From positions 248,001-312,000 of the forward strand of contig JAALGY010000053.1 in assembly GCA_032358165.1 (NCBI GenBank): a DNA stretch of 64,000 nucleotides, in the 5' to 3' direction. Source of the DNA: Diplosphaera chodatii (lineage: Eukaryota > Chlorophyta > Trebouxiophyceae > Prasiolales > Stichococcaceae). Numbering within the stretch: the stretch's first letter is position 1; each line of letters begins with the position of its first letter. A program made the translations under genes and the position numbers. Of this stretch, positions 22,401 through 35,154 are shown in pieces. Under the pieces are notes generated by a model, which saw only the letters and a program-made list of their open reading frames with translations, was not told the origin of the DNA and did no database searches.

Positions 22401-24741
22401 CAAGGTCGATGGAGTGTACTGACAAACTACACATCCTCACACAAGCTGTTGCACGCCAGTCGCTACAGCACAGGGGCAAGTCCAGCAGGGGCACCTGCAG
22501 AAGTAGAGGTACGCCTCCAGCTCGTTGTAGCTGCCGCCGTAGATGCGGCCGCCGCGGAACAGGTTGCAGCCGTCCCAGTCGGCCGGCCGCAGCAGCACCA
22601 CCTACAAGCCGCACGCAATCTCAACTTCCTCCCAGACTTGCAGGTGCAGCAGGACCAGCAAGCGCTTATGGCGAAGCCAAACAGGACCAGCGTCATCTGC
22701 ATGCTGACTATGCGTGCAGCATCTGCTGGTTGCAGGCTTGGTTCGCAGTTCCCACATGCGATTCTGATGTACTCGTTACTTGTACGCTTTGTATAGATAA
22801 TACACACTCACGGGGACGCCAGCGATGGCACCGGTGAAGGCCGACGTCCGCATTGGCTCCACCACCATGCGCCCGTCCCACCGCCGGCCCTGTGGCAAAC
22901 CGCCAGCTGACAATTGTCATCGCACTGACTGCGGGTACAGCCGTATGATAAGCCTGCGGAACGTTCGGTCTGCTGCACACAGGCCAGATGATGTCTGCAG
23001 CGTGGTCTTAACTGGGACCGGACGCATGGGTGTACCGGGCGCATGGTTTGTACCCCTATCGGTCTTCAGCGGCCACTGTGGCAGATGCAGCAGCAAGTAC
23101 ATGCTGGGGTCCGGAAGTCACATCCCAACGCTCGCACCTTGGGCACGTCGAAGTCGCGGTCGTGCTGCAGCCCCTGGATGCGGTCCTGCGGCAGGCACTC
23201 GTAGAAGGGCAGGCACACCTCCACGGCGTGGCCCCGCTGCAGGCACGCCCGCCCCAGGCCCGTCACCACATCCCCCAGGCCGCCCACCTGCGCAGCAGGG
23301 TACGCGGGGTCGCAGTCTACAGGAAATTGAGCATGACAATACTGGAACAAGCCAGCCATGTGCCCCTGTTGACCACACCAAGTCGAGTAGCCGCACTCAG
23401 TGCAGAACACTTCCAGGTGTGCAAGTGCCTCCCATTGCCATGATCGTCAGGACGTCATCTGTTGCAGGAAGCCGGCACAGTGAACGGCACATGGCGCAGG
23501 GTGATGCGAGCAGGTCACCTTGGCAATGGGCGCCATCTCGGCTGTGATGTGCACCACATGCAGGGGCTGCGAGTCCTGCGGGACCGGCGGCAGCTCGCCC
23601 CCTGCGCGTGTGACAGCGTGTTCACACAACGTCGGTGATGCTGCTGTTCAGCTTATCAAATGGCACGCTCGAGAATGCTTGCTACTGCTGCAGGTCAAGG
23701 TACCCACAGTACAATCAACACGAGTCAAACAGTTGATTCGGCCGTATGCGGTGTATGGTACTTTGCGCGGTGCTGCTGCCCTTTGCTGCCCAGGTGTACA
23801 TTAGGTGGCAACGGTCGTGCACCTGCCACGGCGGACTTAAGCACGACCTGTTATCACAATCCACTCACCCAGGGTCAGCTCGCTCTCGCGAGGCGGGCGG
23901 TCCCAGAAGGGCGGCTGCTCAGATGGCGAGGGCCACCGTATGCCAGCTTGCAGGTCTGCAATGCTAAGCTGCTTGTGCTGCTGCGCCGGCTGCTGCTGCT
24001 GCGGTGACGGCTGTGCAGGCTGCTGCGAGTGTGCCGCCAGTTGTCGGGATCCTGCCTGCTGCTGCGGCTGCTCTGGTGCCCGCTTCTGCTGCCGCCCGGA
24101 CTTTCCGTTGGGAGTTGACACAGCTGGCGGTGCTGCTGCCTCGGCTGCCGGCTGCACGCTGGACAGCAGTGCTTCTGGCTGCTGGCCGCCTGGCGCATCA
24201 TAGGCGACCTGTGTTCGCAGCACCCAGTATGCTGTGTGCAGGGGATGTGACGTGCGCAACAAGTTGGGAAGAAACACAAGCAAGCCGACCTGTCACCCGG
24301 CTTGGTGCAGTTCCAATAACCATCCACGCTGCAAGATGCACACCTCCTCCACCGGCACATTCTGCGCCTGCGCCAGCGCCTGCTTCAGGGCCGCTACTTC
24401 GGCACGCAGCTGCGCCACCTCGTCATGCTGCCGTGCCTCGGCAGCCGCTGCGGCTGCGGCGCGGCGCCCCTTGGCGAGGCAAACCTGAGCACATGCCAAT
24501 AGTTTTCGGCGTGACACATCTCGTTTCGACTGGTCGATCGATGCTGGGAGAAAAAATGCAATCACATGTCGAATAGCATCGGCACGCCCCAATCATTGCA
24601 ACCGGTTCCTGCCTGCGTGCGCCTACGCCGAGGCGCAGGCGGTAGAGGCGCTCTGCTGGCAGCTGAAAGGGTGGTGCTGCCGCGAGCACGTGCTGTGCGG
24701 CAGGATGCGATCGGCGAGCCGCCTCGCAGCAGCAGCGGCAT
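19437..24741 (-). CDS. SS4: Starch synthase, class III/IV group (SS4-like)
   Basis: Seventeen exons in translation order: 24613-24741, 24344-24484, 23869-24208, 23519-23601, 23138-23287, 22812-22889, 22495-22601, 22327-22393, 22036-22162, 21655-21767, 21365-21466, 21033-21149, 20707-20832, 20464-20528, 20112-20243, 19728-19889, 19437-19560; 720 residues. A transit peptide ([20 protein letters not shown]) is followed by a short coiled coil ([20 protein letters not shown]), then a Gln/Pro-rich linker, then the GT5 catalytic domain. That domain starts with [19 protein letters not shown] (KVGGL near 231-235) and contains [46 protein letters not shown] and the [10 protein letters not shown] loop. 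It transfers glucose from ADP-glucose to glucan in the plastid. KVGGL rather than KTGGL, the LHNMDSQGE segment and the coiled coil point to SSIV. The N-terminal region is much shorter than in land-plant SS4. The intron after HEWQ (22327) has a GC donor; the first intron probably does too. Confidence 0.93.
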
Positions 24742-25342
24742 CACACCCGCAGCGCCCTCAACCACCAACGCCAAGTTTCAAGTCAAGACTTCTCATGTAC
24801 GATGCAATACACGCGGCTATCCGATGCACGGATCAGGCATGCTGATCAGGCGCTTTGAGGGCCAGGAATGACTTGGCTGGCTGGTGTGATGCAATGGCTT
24901 CGGCGCAGGATCGCGTGAGATCGCCAGCACAAAGTCACAGCGATCACTCTCTGAGTTGCAACCTGACACATTGACACTCGGTGCGGAGATCTACACATGC
25001 GAGGTGCAAACTTGTAGTGACCCGGGTTCTCGACCTTCCTGCATGATGCCAAAGCCACAGCAGGGACACACCTTTACATCCTACAGTTTGCGATGATGTC
25101 CAGCAAATTATAGTGGTATTGTAAGGCTTTGAGACAGTCACCGCGGCCCAAGGCTGCCGCGATCAGCAGCAACAAGCTGGTCACCTGAGGATCCGCTGTG
25201 CAGGCGAGTGGGTCAGCTTGAACCACGCCAACTTCAATCAAGGAGTGGAACCGTGGAAACCACACATGATGTGTCATGCATGAATGCTCACAAGCCTGTA
25301 CAGCGCAGAACCATCAAGCCACACATGCGTGTGCATGCAGAT
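24742..25342. other. Divergent intergenic region
   Basis: 601 bases between the starch synthase start (-) and the start chosen for the 532-residue gene (+). An in-frame ATG at 25280 could extend the latter upstream. No other element is apparent. Confidence 0.55.
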
Positions 25343-28300
25343 ATGGCGTTAGGCGGCCTCCGGCACAGCAGCAGCAGCAGCGGTGGCAGCGACCTTTGCG
25401 TCTCTCAGCAGCGTCGCAGCGGCGTGCAGACGTTTCAGCGGAGCAGTACCCCTCGACAGCGCCGCAGCAATGGCAGACAGCGATGTGGCGCCTGCCGGGC
25501 AGGTGCCAACGGCAGCGGCAGCCGCGGCGGCAGCGCCAGCGGCACAAGCACGGCGCAGCCGGACAGCCAGCCGCAGGTCACGCGGCCGCTGCAGCAGACC
25601 ACCCTGGAGCAGCTGACGTCCGTCATGCCGGCGCCCACGCCGCTGTGGAGCACCTTCTGCGGCGTCAGCGGCGGCTGCTGGCAGGGCACCTCTGCAGCCT
25701 TCAGCCCCACCACAGGCACGCATGTTGATGCCATGTAGAGACAGTGCAGAGATTTTGCTGCATCGACATGTGCACACGAACATATCATATCCATATATAC
25801 ATGCCTATCCCATCACATGCTGGCGTCTCCGCAGCTTGTATAGGACCGTCAGCACGGAGCATTGTCTGGCTGCACCATGCACGATACGCTAGGGGCAGTC
25901 TATTCTATCGTACATCATCGTGTCCGCAATCAGTTTGGAGGGGATTGTGTGTTTCCTGATGCCCAGGTGAGCCGGAGCCGGTGGCGCTGGATGCGAACAA
26001 CAAGCCAGTTTTTGACCTGCACCTGGTGGTGGTCGACGACCGCGTCGACGACGATCATGTCGAGCGGTGCGCCATTGGCTGCTGAGCCGGCTTGTCTGGG
26101 GCAGCAGCACCTGCTGCATTCCTTGCAGTCGAGTGCAGGAGCTGCACGGCAGGCATCAGCGCCTGTGTGCACCACCTCAGCTGCCTTGCAAGCGCGGCTG
26201 CTGATGGTGCGTCAAGGGGGTTTGAGCCAGGCACTATGTAATCCTGTGCAGGCGCTCGCAGCACGCGGTGCTGCTGCCCGACCTGCAGCTGCGCGGCGAC
26301 CTGACGCCCTCGCAGGACGACGCCGAGTGGGACACAGAGCTGTTCGAGGTGCGCCGCTGCGACGCTGGACGCCTCTGGCGCCGGACCCCAAGGCGCATGG
26401 GCCGCATCAGCAGCCACTGCAGCTGGCCGGCAGGGTCTGCAGGATCTGCTGCGTCCCTCGCCGTTTTACAGTCAAGCAGCTCTGCCCTGCGGTGGCTCAA
26501 AACCCCCAGCAAACCTGCGATGGCTCGCAACAATTCAGCTCAGCTTCGTACGCTGCGCACTGTGCAGGAGGAGGAGCCTGGCTTCGCGGTGTTTGACGGC
26601 GGCTCGTATTCCCGCGGACCCCTGCAGCTTGGTGCGTCACAAGCACAATGCACTGGCGCCCTGATGCACCCTGCAGCTCACACGGCTGCTCATGCTCTGC
26701 CATCCTGCAGCAACTGTGCCAGCATTGCTGAGCGAGTTACAGTTGTGTTTGTGACACGGCCTGCAGGTGTTGTCAGCCCAACAGCAGCCGGCAGCAGCGG
26801 CAATGGCAACGGCAGCGGCGGCAACGGCAGCGGGGTGCAGGATGCCCAACAGCACGCGGCGCACCCCGCGATGCGGCAGTACGACAGCGAGGGTGACTTT
26901 CGGAGTCTGCTTGGCTTTCCAGTATTGGATGTACAAGCAGACGGACACTGACACCGACAACACCCACACAAACGGACCATGCAAACCTTGAGGTCGCAAA
27001 GGGTACAGTACAACAATGAAATCCCTAAAGCCCAGGCAACAGCAGCGGCGACAGCGAGTCCGAGGGGGAGGGGGACTACTTGGAAGACGAGGAGGGGGAG
27101 CAGATGCAGCAGGCAGATGGCAGCTCAGCAGACGCGGCGGGTGCTACTGCCAAGTTCTGGGACGATGTCGCACAGACAGGTGCCCAGTTGTTTGCTGGCA
27201 GGACAAGAGGTTGTGACCTTGGGTCGCTTGACTTGCTGCGACTCTCCCATGGGCAGGTCAAGTGCTCCCTTCTGTTTCTGCCTGACGTTGCTGTTGTGTC
27301 AAACCCCACAGAAACACAGTTTTCAGAGCCCAGCGAGGAATCGCAGCAGGAGCAGCCGCGCCAGACGGCGGTCATCGAGCAGTGCGTGGCGTGGGGCGGC
27401 GAGCGACGCATCCGCTTCCAATTCACACTCGCTTGCGCAGGTAGCTCGTATGCTACAGTCCTGCCCCTACTAGATGCTCAGCAGGGTATGGGCTGTGCTG
27501 ACCTTGACATCCAGCAGTACCCTAGGGACAGCGGCTCACTTCAGCAGGCACTGCGGGGGGGCATCCACAGTTGCATATGCACAGGAAGTGAGGGTGGTGC
27601 ACCTCAGCTTCGGATGACATTGTGGCGGATGTGATGCGAAGGTGTGTTCCTGTCAGTCAAGCTGTCTCCCCGACTCACAGGCCTCCTGGAGGGGGAGGAA
27701 CTGGACGTGGAGGTGCTGCGGATCGGGGTGTGCACCGAGGGGTGGCAGTGCCTGACGGACAACGATGCGTGCGACATGTCGGACGCCTTCGAGGTGCTGT
27801 GCCGCCTGCAACGCCGAAGGACCAATTGTACCTACCACCTGTTCATGTACTTGCAATGCTATTGATGCCAAGGTAACGTGACCAGCCACACACATACTGG
27901 GTGCACTCGTGGTGTCAAAACACTTCAACAAACCACCGTTGCAGGCGTCTCAGCCGCTGTCCACTGCGCCGCGGCTGGACCAGGCAGAGCTGGCAGGGGA
28001 CTACAACGTCTTCGACGTCAGCGCGGTCCCCGTCGAGGAGACGGACCCCTTCACAGGTGGGACCTTGGCGCCTGCTGGTGATGTGCCACAGTGCCAAACG
28101 GAGAGGGCTCTCATGAACATTGCATGAACGCTTGCTTGATATTTTGACACTTGACTGCTTTGTGCTGGAGTCTGCCCTGAACGCGGCACGGACTGTATCT
28201 GTTATGTGTTCACATGATGGCGTGCGCAACTGCCAAGACCTGGCCATGACGGTGCCGCAGGCGAGACGCGGCGGCAGCTGGTGTACTTCACGCAGGAGAC

Positions 28301-29066
28301 GGCGCAGCGGTGGGCCCCGCCTGGGGCTGCGCCCGAGGATGGCGCGGCGCTCTGGCTGCCCGGCCGCCTGCTGCTGCAGCTGCGCATGGTGCCGCCGGTG
28401 AGGGATTTCAACCACATGAGGGGTTAGGCTCCCAGGCTTCGGTTTCACACACCAGACTATCGAGACAAACGATACAGTGTGTGGTAGCCTGAAGCATGAA
28501 CAGCACCCCACGAGTTTGCCAGATTTGGCTGTGCAGGCGAGCCGAGGCTCTGCAGCGGACGCATCGGAGGGCGTCGACGCCTCCTCCGCCCGTGGGCTGC
28601 TCCTGTCCTGCGGTGGGCCGTCTCCTCAACACCTCATGCTCTGCATTCCCAAGGGTGCACCGTGTGCCCTGCCATTGCTCATCAGCGTGGGGTGATCGAC
28701 ATGAGGAATGTGAGGCGTGTGGGTCCCGCTCAAGCTCGCGTTGGGGCGTGGCGCAGGAGGGCATGCGCGTTCAGCTGATGTGTTGTGCAGACCGCTGTGT
28801 CACTTTCCGCCCAGGGTGGGCGCCGCCGGGCGCACGCGGCCTCCTGTCGATCATGGAGCGCGAGTACGGCAGCGACGGCCGCCTGACAGAGGTGACAGTT
28901 GACTGGACATTGGATCTCCGTGCAACTGCTTCTCAGTTCTGTTGTCAGACAGAGTTGTAATGCAAGCCAACTTTCGATATGCTGTTCTGAGGCTGTTGTT
29001 CAACTTGCGTTGCAGGTGCGGTGCCGCACAGCTGTGAAAGGTGGCTGGGTGGGTGGAAGGATGTGA
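25343..29066 (+). CDS. Unidentified protein, possibly plastid-targeted (DUF3598-like pattern)
   Basis: Thirteen exons: 25343-25715, 25967-26066, 26252-26348, 26568-26631, 26767-26892, 27036-27179, 27312-27440, 27681-27793, 27945-28056, 28261-28397, 28537-28612, 28815-28891 and 29016-29066; 532 residues. I do not firmly recognise it. Visible features: a Ser/Arg/Gly-rich N-terminus like a transit peptide; a first domain with WSTFCGVSGGCWQGTSAAFS, TTGEPEPVALD and DLHLVVVDDRV; a Gly/Asn and acidic low-complexity insert (exons 5-6); EQCVAWGGERRIRFQFT; and a second half ending LLLQLRMVPP, RGLLSIMEREYGSDGRL. The W-G-x-FSPxTG start, the arginine-rich strand and the late RxYGSDGRL resemble the lipocalin-like DUF3598 pattern of cyanobacteria and plastids, but this is a weak match from memory. 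No catalytic motif or membrane segment is evident. The first intron uses a GC donor (ACAG/GCACGC). The final 51-base exon is the least certain. Confidence 0.72.
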
Positions 29067-29412
29067 GGAGGCACTTGAACAAATTGTTGTCCAGGACAGC
29101 AGCCAACATATGTGGTTGACGTGCCCAAGTTTGCCTGAGTTCGGGAATTATTTGGTTGCACTTAGATGCATGGCATTTGCACGGTTCAGCTTTTGCAAGC
29201 AACTGTGTCTGGCTTTCCTGTTGTACGGCAGCCACGAACCCCCGGCTGAGACTGGCGCAACTGCCGACGACTGAGGGGCCTTGCACCAAAGGAACCGATC
29301 ACATGCTGCATGTCTTTGTCAGACAGCAGCAATTGCAGCAATTCCAATTCCTGATCAGCAAGTGTCCTGATCGTGTATGTGAACAAGCCTCAGCCCCGCC
29401 GCACCATGAATT
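29067..29412. other. Convergent 3' flank
   Basis: 346 bases between the stop codons of the 532-residue gene (+) and the F-box/LRR gene (-). No recognisable element. Confidence 0.55.
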
Positions 29413-32400
29413 TCATTCCGACTCAGTAGAGGCGTTGTCCAAGACAACGTCCCAGTTTTTGGCCTCATACACTCTGAAGGGGCTGGCGTACAGCTCCACC
29501 TGCAACAGTCAGCATGACTGGGTAACCGAAGTTTTGAGCCATGCAGTACGATGACCTGTGCTGTGCCAGCCAAGACAGGAATGAGCCAACGAGCACCTTC
29601 AGGGTGGGGTTGTGCTGCTTGAGGTCCGCCACAGCAGCCAGCACCTCCGGTGGTGGTTCTTGCACACCTTTGAAGGCTGACTGCTGAGTCAGGTCCAGCA
29701 GCGAGAGGCCTGTGATGTTGTGCAGCACCGCAAGGCTCCCCGCATGAATTGACAAGGCGATCTCATGAGACCTGCAACATATTGCATAAAGACTTGTAAG
29801 TGCAGCCTGGACAAGTTTAACAAGGCCGAACGGACAAGGTCGGGTGAGGGCATCACTGCTACAGGCTACAACGCAGGGTAGCGCAGGCTGCTCCTAGTGC
29901 TTGCTGTTTCTGAAAGACTCAGCAATGGAGAGATGGACGAGCAAGATGCAAGTGACATCATCTGTGTGTTGCAAGCGCAACCCTTCGAAGGCTGTGCAAG
30001 CGCCCCAACAACGATCAAGGCACATGTTTGCTGCCACAAGATCTCACCGCTCTTTGCGCTGCTGCTGCATGTACAGCTGCCGCAGCGACGTTGCTGCAGC
30101 CAGAGCCGCTGGCACAGCTGCAAGGTAGTTGTCCGATAGGTCCAGTTCGGTGAGCTGCGCCAGCCACTCTCGACTGCTGCCGGCCCCGCCCAAGTCGCGC
30201 AGTGCATTGTTGTTCAGGATCAGCCTCTGTACACAGGTGGAGAGCCAAGATCATACACTTTGAGACGCCAGTGCGTGTGGTAGGTATTGCTGCTTGCACA
30301 CATGATGTACCAGGCCGTCCCACGTGCATAGACCAGGGTTGCCGGGTGCTGTATGATGCAAATGCATATGTGGACATGGCAGCAAGGAGCTGTCATGCCC
30401 CGAACCATTGCGTGGGCACGTGTGCTCATGAGCACATGCTCTTGGGAGTAGCCATATATAGCTCAGTCGGCATAGACATGCCGCACGACAAGTCAAGTGC
30501 AACTCACCCGCAGCGATGTCATGGTGGTCAGCGCCTCTGGCAATGACACTGCAAAACTTCCAGGGCGCCCACCATATAATTGCTCTCCAAAGTTGAGGTG
30601 TGTTACAGCCGGCAGGGGCTGCAACTGCACCTGCCCAGGACAGAAGCGCCTGCAGCAGCGACGATGTCAGTCTTTCACGTGCAGGGTATAAACCTGCCAC
30701 AATGTGCATCAGCTGTACAACCACGTATGCTCAGGGCCAGCTTGTATGATAACTTGCCAATAGCTCTGCACACGAGCAGCGATTGCAGTTGCAAGTGCTG
30801 TTGCCCTGCGTGGAACGTGTCCTAACAGGAGTGTGGGAGCATACTGCAATTGCAGGGAGCCTGGCGCTGCTCACAGGGATGCGTGCATGTTCAGATGCAG
30901 CAGGCTGGATGGCAGCAGCAGCTCCAGATCTGACGCTAATCCCAGCGGCCGGCTCCATAACGACAGGTACATCAGGCGCTGCAGCCGCGCAAGCACAGCG
31001 CCCACTTCGAGTGTCTGCACATCGCGCACACTGTCCTTCGTTATTAGAGTTATAACAGGATCGCTTGAACAGAAGAAAGTGATTCATTCATATCCGGCAA
31101 TGCACGATACATACATAGCATATTTTGGGACGGTTGATGACACACCGGGAGGGTGAGCGGGTCGGTCGCATTGGCGCAAAGCTCTATCAGCGCTGTCAAA
31201 CGTCCCATAGCCTCCGGCAGTCTCGGGACTGATGCCATGCTGATATCGAGTGTGGTCAGCCTGCACAGCGACAAGCACCAATTGTACACACAGGGGTGGG
31301 AGTGCCGGGTCCTCTGCTTGCGGCAGAGATAGAGCGAGCTGGCAGCATTGCCTCTCATTCCCGCGAGCAGAGGATGACAAGTTCAGCTCAACGACCAACA
31401 GGCGAGCTCACCTGGTCAACGTAAACAGCTCCCGGGGCAGCGCGCTGAGTGCGGGGTGGTTTGGCAAGCGCAGTGAGCGAAGCGACCGCAGCTGGGACAC
31501 CGCAGCAGGGATGAAAGCAAGGCCACCATAGACTGACTCATCGCCCTCGCCATCTTCAGGGTTTTTATTTGGGCTGGCCTCGACAGTGAGGGCGCGCAGG
31601 TTGGTCAGCCCGCAAAATACCTGCACCGCATGTGAGCTATGTGAAGGCCCACGAAATGCATTGCCGCACTCTTCCGGCGTCAGACATTAGGTCTTGCACA
31701 GATTGGGGCGTACAACGTGCACCCACAGCCCGACTCGAAGGCTGACCGCCTGTAGAACGCTGCCAAGGTGCCTCGCATCTGTACCTCAAACTGTGCTGGG
31801 GTGATATTAACCCAGTGGTCGCTTGGCTTGAAATGCAGTTGCTGTATTGCGGTCAAGCTGCCAAAGCTGCATGGGTTGAGGGCGTGTTCGAAGGCCTTGG
31901 TAGATAGTCGGTCCTGCATTGCGTGTGCACCTAAGCTTTGACGTGCGTAACAATCAGTGTGTGCGGGCAACAGCGCCAATGGCAGGCCACAAGCAACATG
32001 TGCCAAGTTGCCACTGCCTCAAGCTTACAAGCTTCGTGCACCAGCAGGATTGTGCTCATGTATACACATGCAGCTGAAGAGAACTACTGGCTCTTCATTG
32101 CACCTTGCTTGGGTAGCCGGAAGTCGCACTCAACGAACGGGCTGGCGCCGAAAATGCGCAGGTGCACCCCGAGCAGTGGGCAAGCCGCTAACAGGCACGG
32201 GAGGCCGATGTGCAGGACGTAGCGATGGTCTTCAATGTTGGTCACTATGTTGGCAGCCGAACCATCATCATCCACACTCAGCTTCACAGCAAGGCGCTTC
32301 ACACCTGCGGCACAAGACATGTCATCCTCGGCTGCAGAAGGCATTCAAACTTCGATGCACGTCATCTGGCTAAGGCATGGCACATCACGGGCTGACGTTT

Positions 32401-32920
32401 CAAGCTGACGCCCCGGTCAAGTCTGCTGCGGCAAAGCCTACTATTGTTTGCATAGGACTGTCTTCGGGCTACGAGATGCGAGTTGCCGCTCTTCCACGTT
32501 TCTTTCACAGAATGATTTCAGCCTACCTGCACGTCGTTGCTCCACATACGCGGCCAGCCTTTGCCAGCTGAATTTGCTGCCCGCACGCAGCAACCGCCAA
32601 ATCGGTGCCTGGATTGCCACCACAGCTGTCATGCACCAAGCGCAGTACCATATAATGTGGAATCATGCAGGAGGATGACGAAACAAGACTGTCATGCTGT
32701 CAAATGCCGTGCATAGAGCATACCAGGCCTGCAGACCTGAGTGATGATCACCCACCGGCGGGTTGCGGAACGCCTCCGCAGAAGCACGGCAGGTGGCCGC
32801 CAGCGCCAGCATATCATCCTGTGGCAGGTGCCGCAGGATCAGGTACCACAGCTCGGCTGGCAGCCAGCTGAAGATCTGACCATGCTGTGCTGCCGCAGCC
32901 TGCGCATCTTCATTCTGCAT
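29413..32920 (-). CDS. F-box / leucine-rich-repeat protein
   Basis: Twelve exons in translation order: 32756-32920, 32527-32608, 32104-32304, 31785-31930, 31412-31620, 31146-31260, 30875-31014, 30508-30649, 30048-30226, 29870-29893, 29597-29771 and 29413-29499; 554 residues. The F-box is near the N-terminus: FSWLPAELWYLILRHLPQDD, followed by LALAATC. Leucine-rich repeats follow, for example GLTNLRALTVEAS, LRSLRSLRLPNHPALSALP, LTTLDISMASVPRLPEAMG and LAQLTELDLSDNYLAAVPAA. The likely role is as substrate receptor of an SCF ubiquitin ligase; its target is unknown. A 24-base exon (29870-29893) is inferred only from phase and splice sites. An upstream in-frame ATG at 33049 could add 43 residues. 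The protein is distinct in exon layout from the tandem F-box pair near 48-56 kb. Confidence 0.8.
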
Positions 32921-34780
32921 TTGCTTCACCCGGGTCCGACTGTCGACAAAAGCAGATGTATCTGCTTTACGATAAGCTTTTTTGGCGTCTGCAAGATATG
33001 GCTGAGAGGGAATGTAGAGCGCTCTTGCACCTTCCAGTTGATGTGTCATACCACGTGGTGGGTGCTGTCCAAGGATCCCATGGCGTCCCAATGCACTCGT
33101 GCCGAGAGCTGTGGCTCACGTAGCGCTGCCACAGTGCCGTCGATCCCCAGCGCCTGAAAGACCGATGCGCGTGACTGACTCCGGATTCGGACAACACGCA
33201 AGCGCAAGCCTGCTGGCCATGCCAGTGCCATCCGTCCGGCTGACCGCCTCGTATGTAACGGCAACCAGGCAGGTGGCATCGGCGCCATGCCCACAGAGGT
33301 CAGTGCTCTGATGATGTATCCTCATATCATAGCGTATATAAATCTTCTTGGTGTGGATCAGACCGAAGTCACGATGCAAGCTACACAGTTTGGCATGTTG
33401 CTTGGTGAAATGATGCGCAATGGCCAGGCTGTGCATACTTGCGTCCCTGCGGAGCAGCTCACAAGTGAACATGCCATTTCGCTGATGTAGTGCATCATTC
33501 CCTGCAGGCAACACGACCCGGTCGCAGTTGTCGTCGGGTTGTGCGCCGATAAAGCAGCAGGCGCGGCAGCGGGCGGCCGCTCACGAGCCGTGCCTGCTGA
33601 GCAGAGCCAGGCGCCGGTCCGGGAGGCGCGGCAGGATACCGCTCGAGAGCCTAGCGACGAGGTATATAGGCTGATCGGTGGACGCTGTAGGCCTGTAGCT
33701 TTTAGGCGCATGTGCTGACATGCTTGTCGGCAATCAATTGTGGGCATGCATGCAGGCGCCCGATCACATCATGCAGCCGACTGCACCAGAGACAGTTGCT
33801 GGGACCAGCCCATCGCAGCCGCCAGCTGATGCGGCTGGAACACAGGCATACGACGCGGCAGGCGTGCTGCAGCAGCGAATGACCTGGCCGCCATTCGGGT
33901 GGCACAAGAAGAAACGCAAGAAACTGGGGTGAGCAGATGATGTTCTGGCGTGCCCGTAGCAGGCGCAGCGTCTGCCGAGTTTGGGCCGGCAGGCGGCACT
34001 CCTAGATGCTACCAGCCGCTCGCAGCGGCCCTGCAGCCGTGCCTCCTAGTCATCGACAGAAAGGGTGGCGTGCACGCCTCCAGAGCAGCAAGTAGCGCCC
34101 GCACACGCCACATAGCCGATTGCGCCGGAGATAGTCGCTCACGCCAGCCCGTTGCAGCCGGCGGCTGCTGCACCTGCAATCCAGGCCTGTGATACTGAAG
34201 CACATTTTGCGCAGCTGCTTGAGCTGATGCATCAAGCAAGCAAATGCACATGGAAAGCTGCGGCAGCGGTGCTGCGCCGCATTGGCTCGGCATTCGCTCG
34301 GTTTGCCGCAAATGCTCTTGCAATGATTGGCAAGCCGTTGTCGCCGCCGCCGCCAGCGCCACTGGAGAGGGAAGACGGCGTTGCTCGTTTGCATACCTAG
34401 GTGCAACACCGCTGCGACATAGCGGATTAAATTGCCGCGCAAAGTCTCAAAACTTGCTATTGCGCAATGGAAACCGATGGCCATGGGTTCATGGCTATTC
34501 TGGTAGCGCGCCGTTAACCGGCCATCAGTAGAGCTGGCAACAGATGTGTGCCTGACCGCCCTACGCTAGGTGGTGGATCGTGCATACCTTCAAACGATTT
34601 GTCCGTTTGATTGGTTGGTGCAGCAGGACAGTTTTGTGCCATTCTGGCCCGTTTGTGAGACATACAATAGGTTATGTGCCTACATGTCACCCGAACAGCG
34701 ATTGGGAGGTTGCTGTATAAGATACACAAAGCCGAGCTTTGCACACAAGTGCTGGCTGACACAAGCTAGACTGCCGGTGT
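32921..34780. other. Gene-poor stretch with two diverged related segments
   Basis: This region upstream of the F-box/LRR gene has lower GC than the exons and no splice-consistent coding chain. Segments around 33757-33830 and 34105-34180 look like old copies of one another (shared pattern CAGCCGAxTGCxCCxGAGA then CCCxTxGCAGCCG). Open frames here are short and unconvincing. Confidence 0.45.
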
Positions 34781-34870
34781 TGAAGGTGATGGCAACTGCG
34801 TCCCGCACACTGCACTCGTGGCCAGACAACACGTGAATGTTGTAATCAAAGCTTGTGGAACACTATACCA
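34781..34870 (+). repeat. Diverged relative of the 181-base repeat
   Basis: Reads EGDGNCVPHTALVARQ in the + frame, followed by HVNVVIKACG. The 181-base repeats read EGDYIPYTPLVTQQSMLVSK at the same place. The nucleotide alignment is patchy but collinear over about 80 bases. This copy may keep more of an ancestral coding sequence. Confidence 0.45.
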
Positions 34871-35154
34871 CTTGCATGCGCCCACGTCTTGGATGTGATG
34901 AAACGCAGGGGCAAACAATTCAATGTACATCTCGTCCGTGAGCAAGAAGGTTCTATAATATGTCCTGGAATGGCAAGGGCGGAGCCCTTAGTGCCTCAAG
35001 TTCCAATGTCCGAAACAGGAACGTCAGCTTGGAGAAACACACCAACTGCACACAAGAAGCATGGACGAATGGGCCATGCCTTGAGCGGGTCTCGTCGTTG
35101 CCGTTCCCGCAGGCATCGTTCCCGTTCTTGTGGTTGCCGGTCAGCGCCATGATG

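Noticed and set aside
33100..34540. Short + strand frames at 33720 and 34152 considered as small genes
   Set aside because: They are low-complexity Ala/Gln/Pro frames in gene-poor DNA, with no initiation context or homology to support them.
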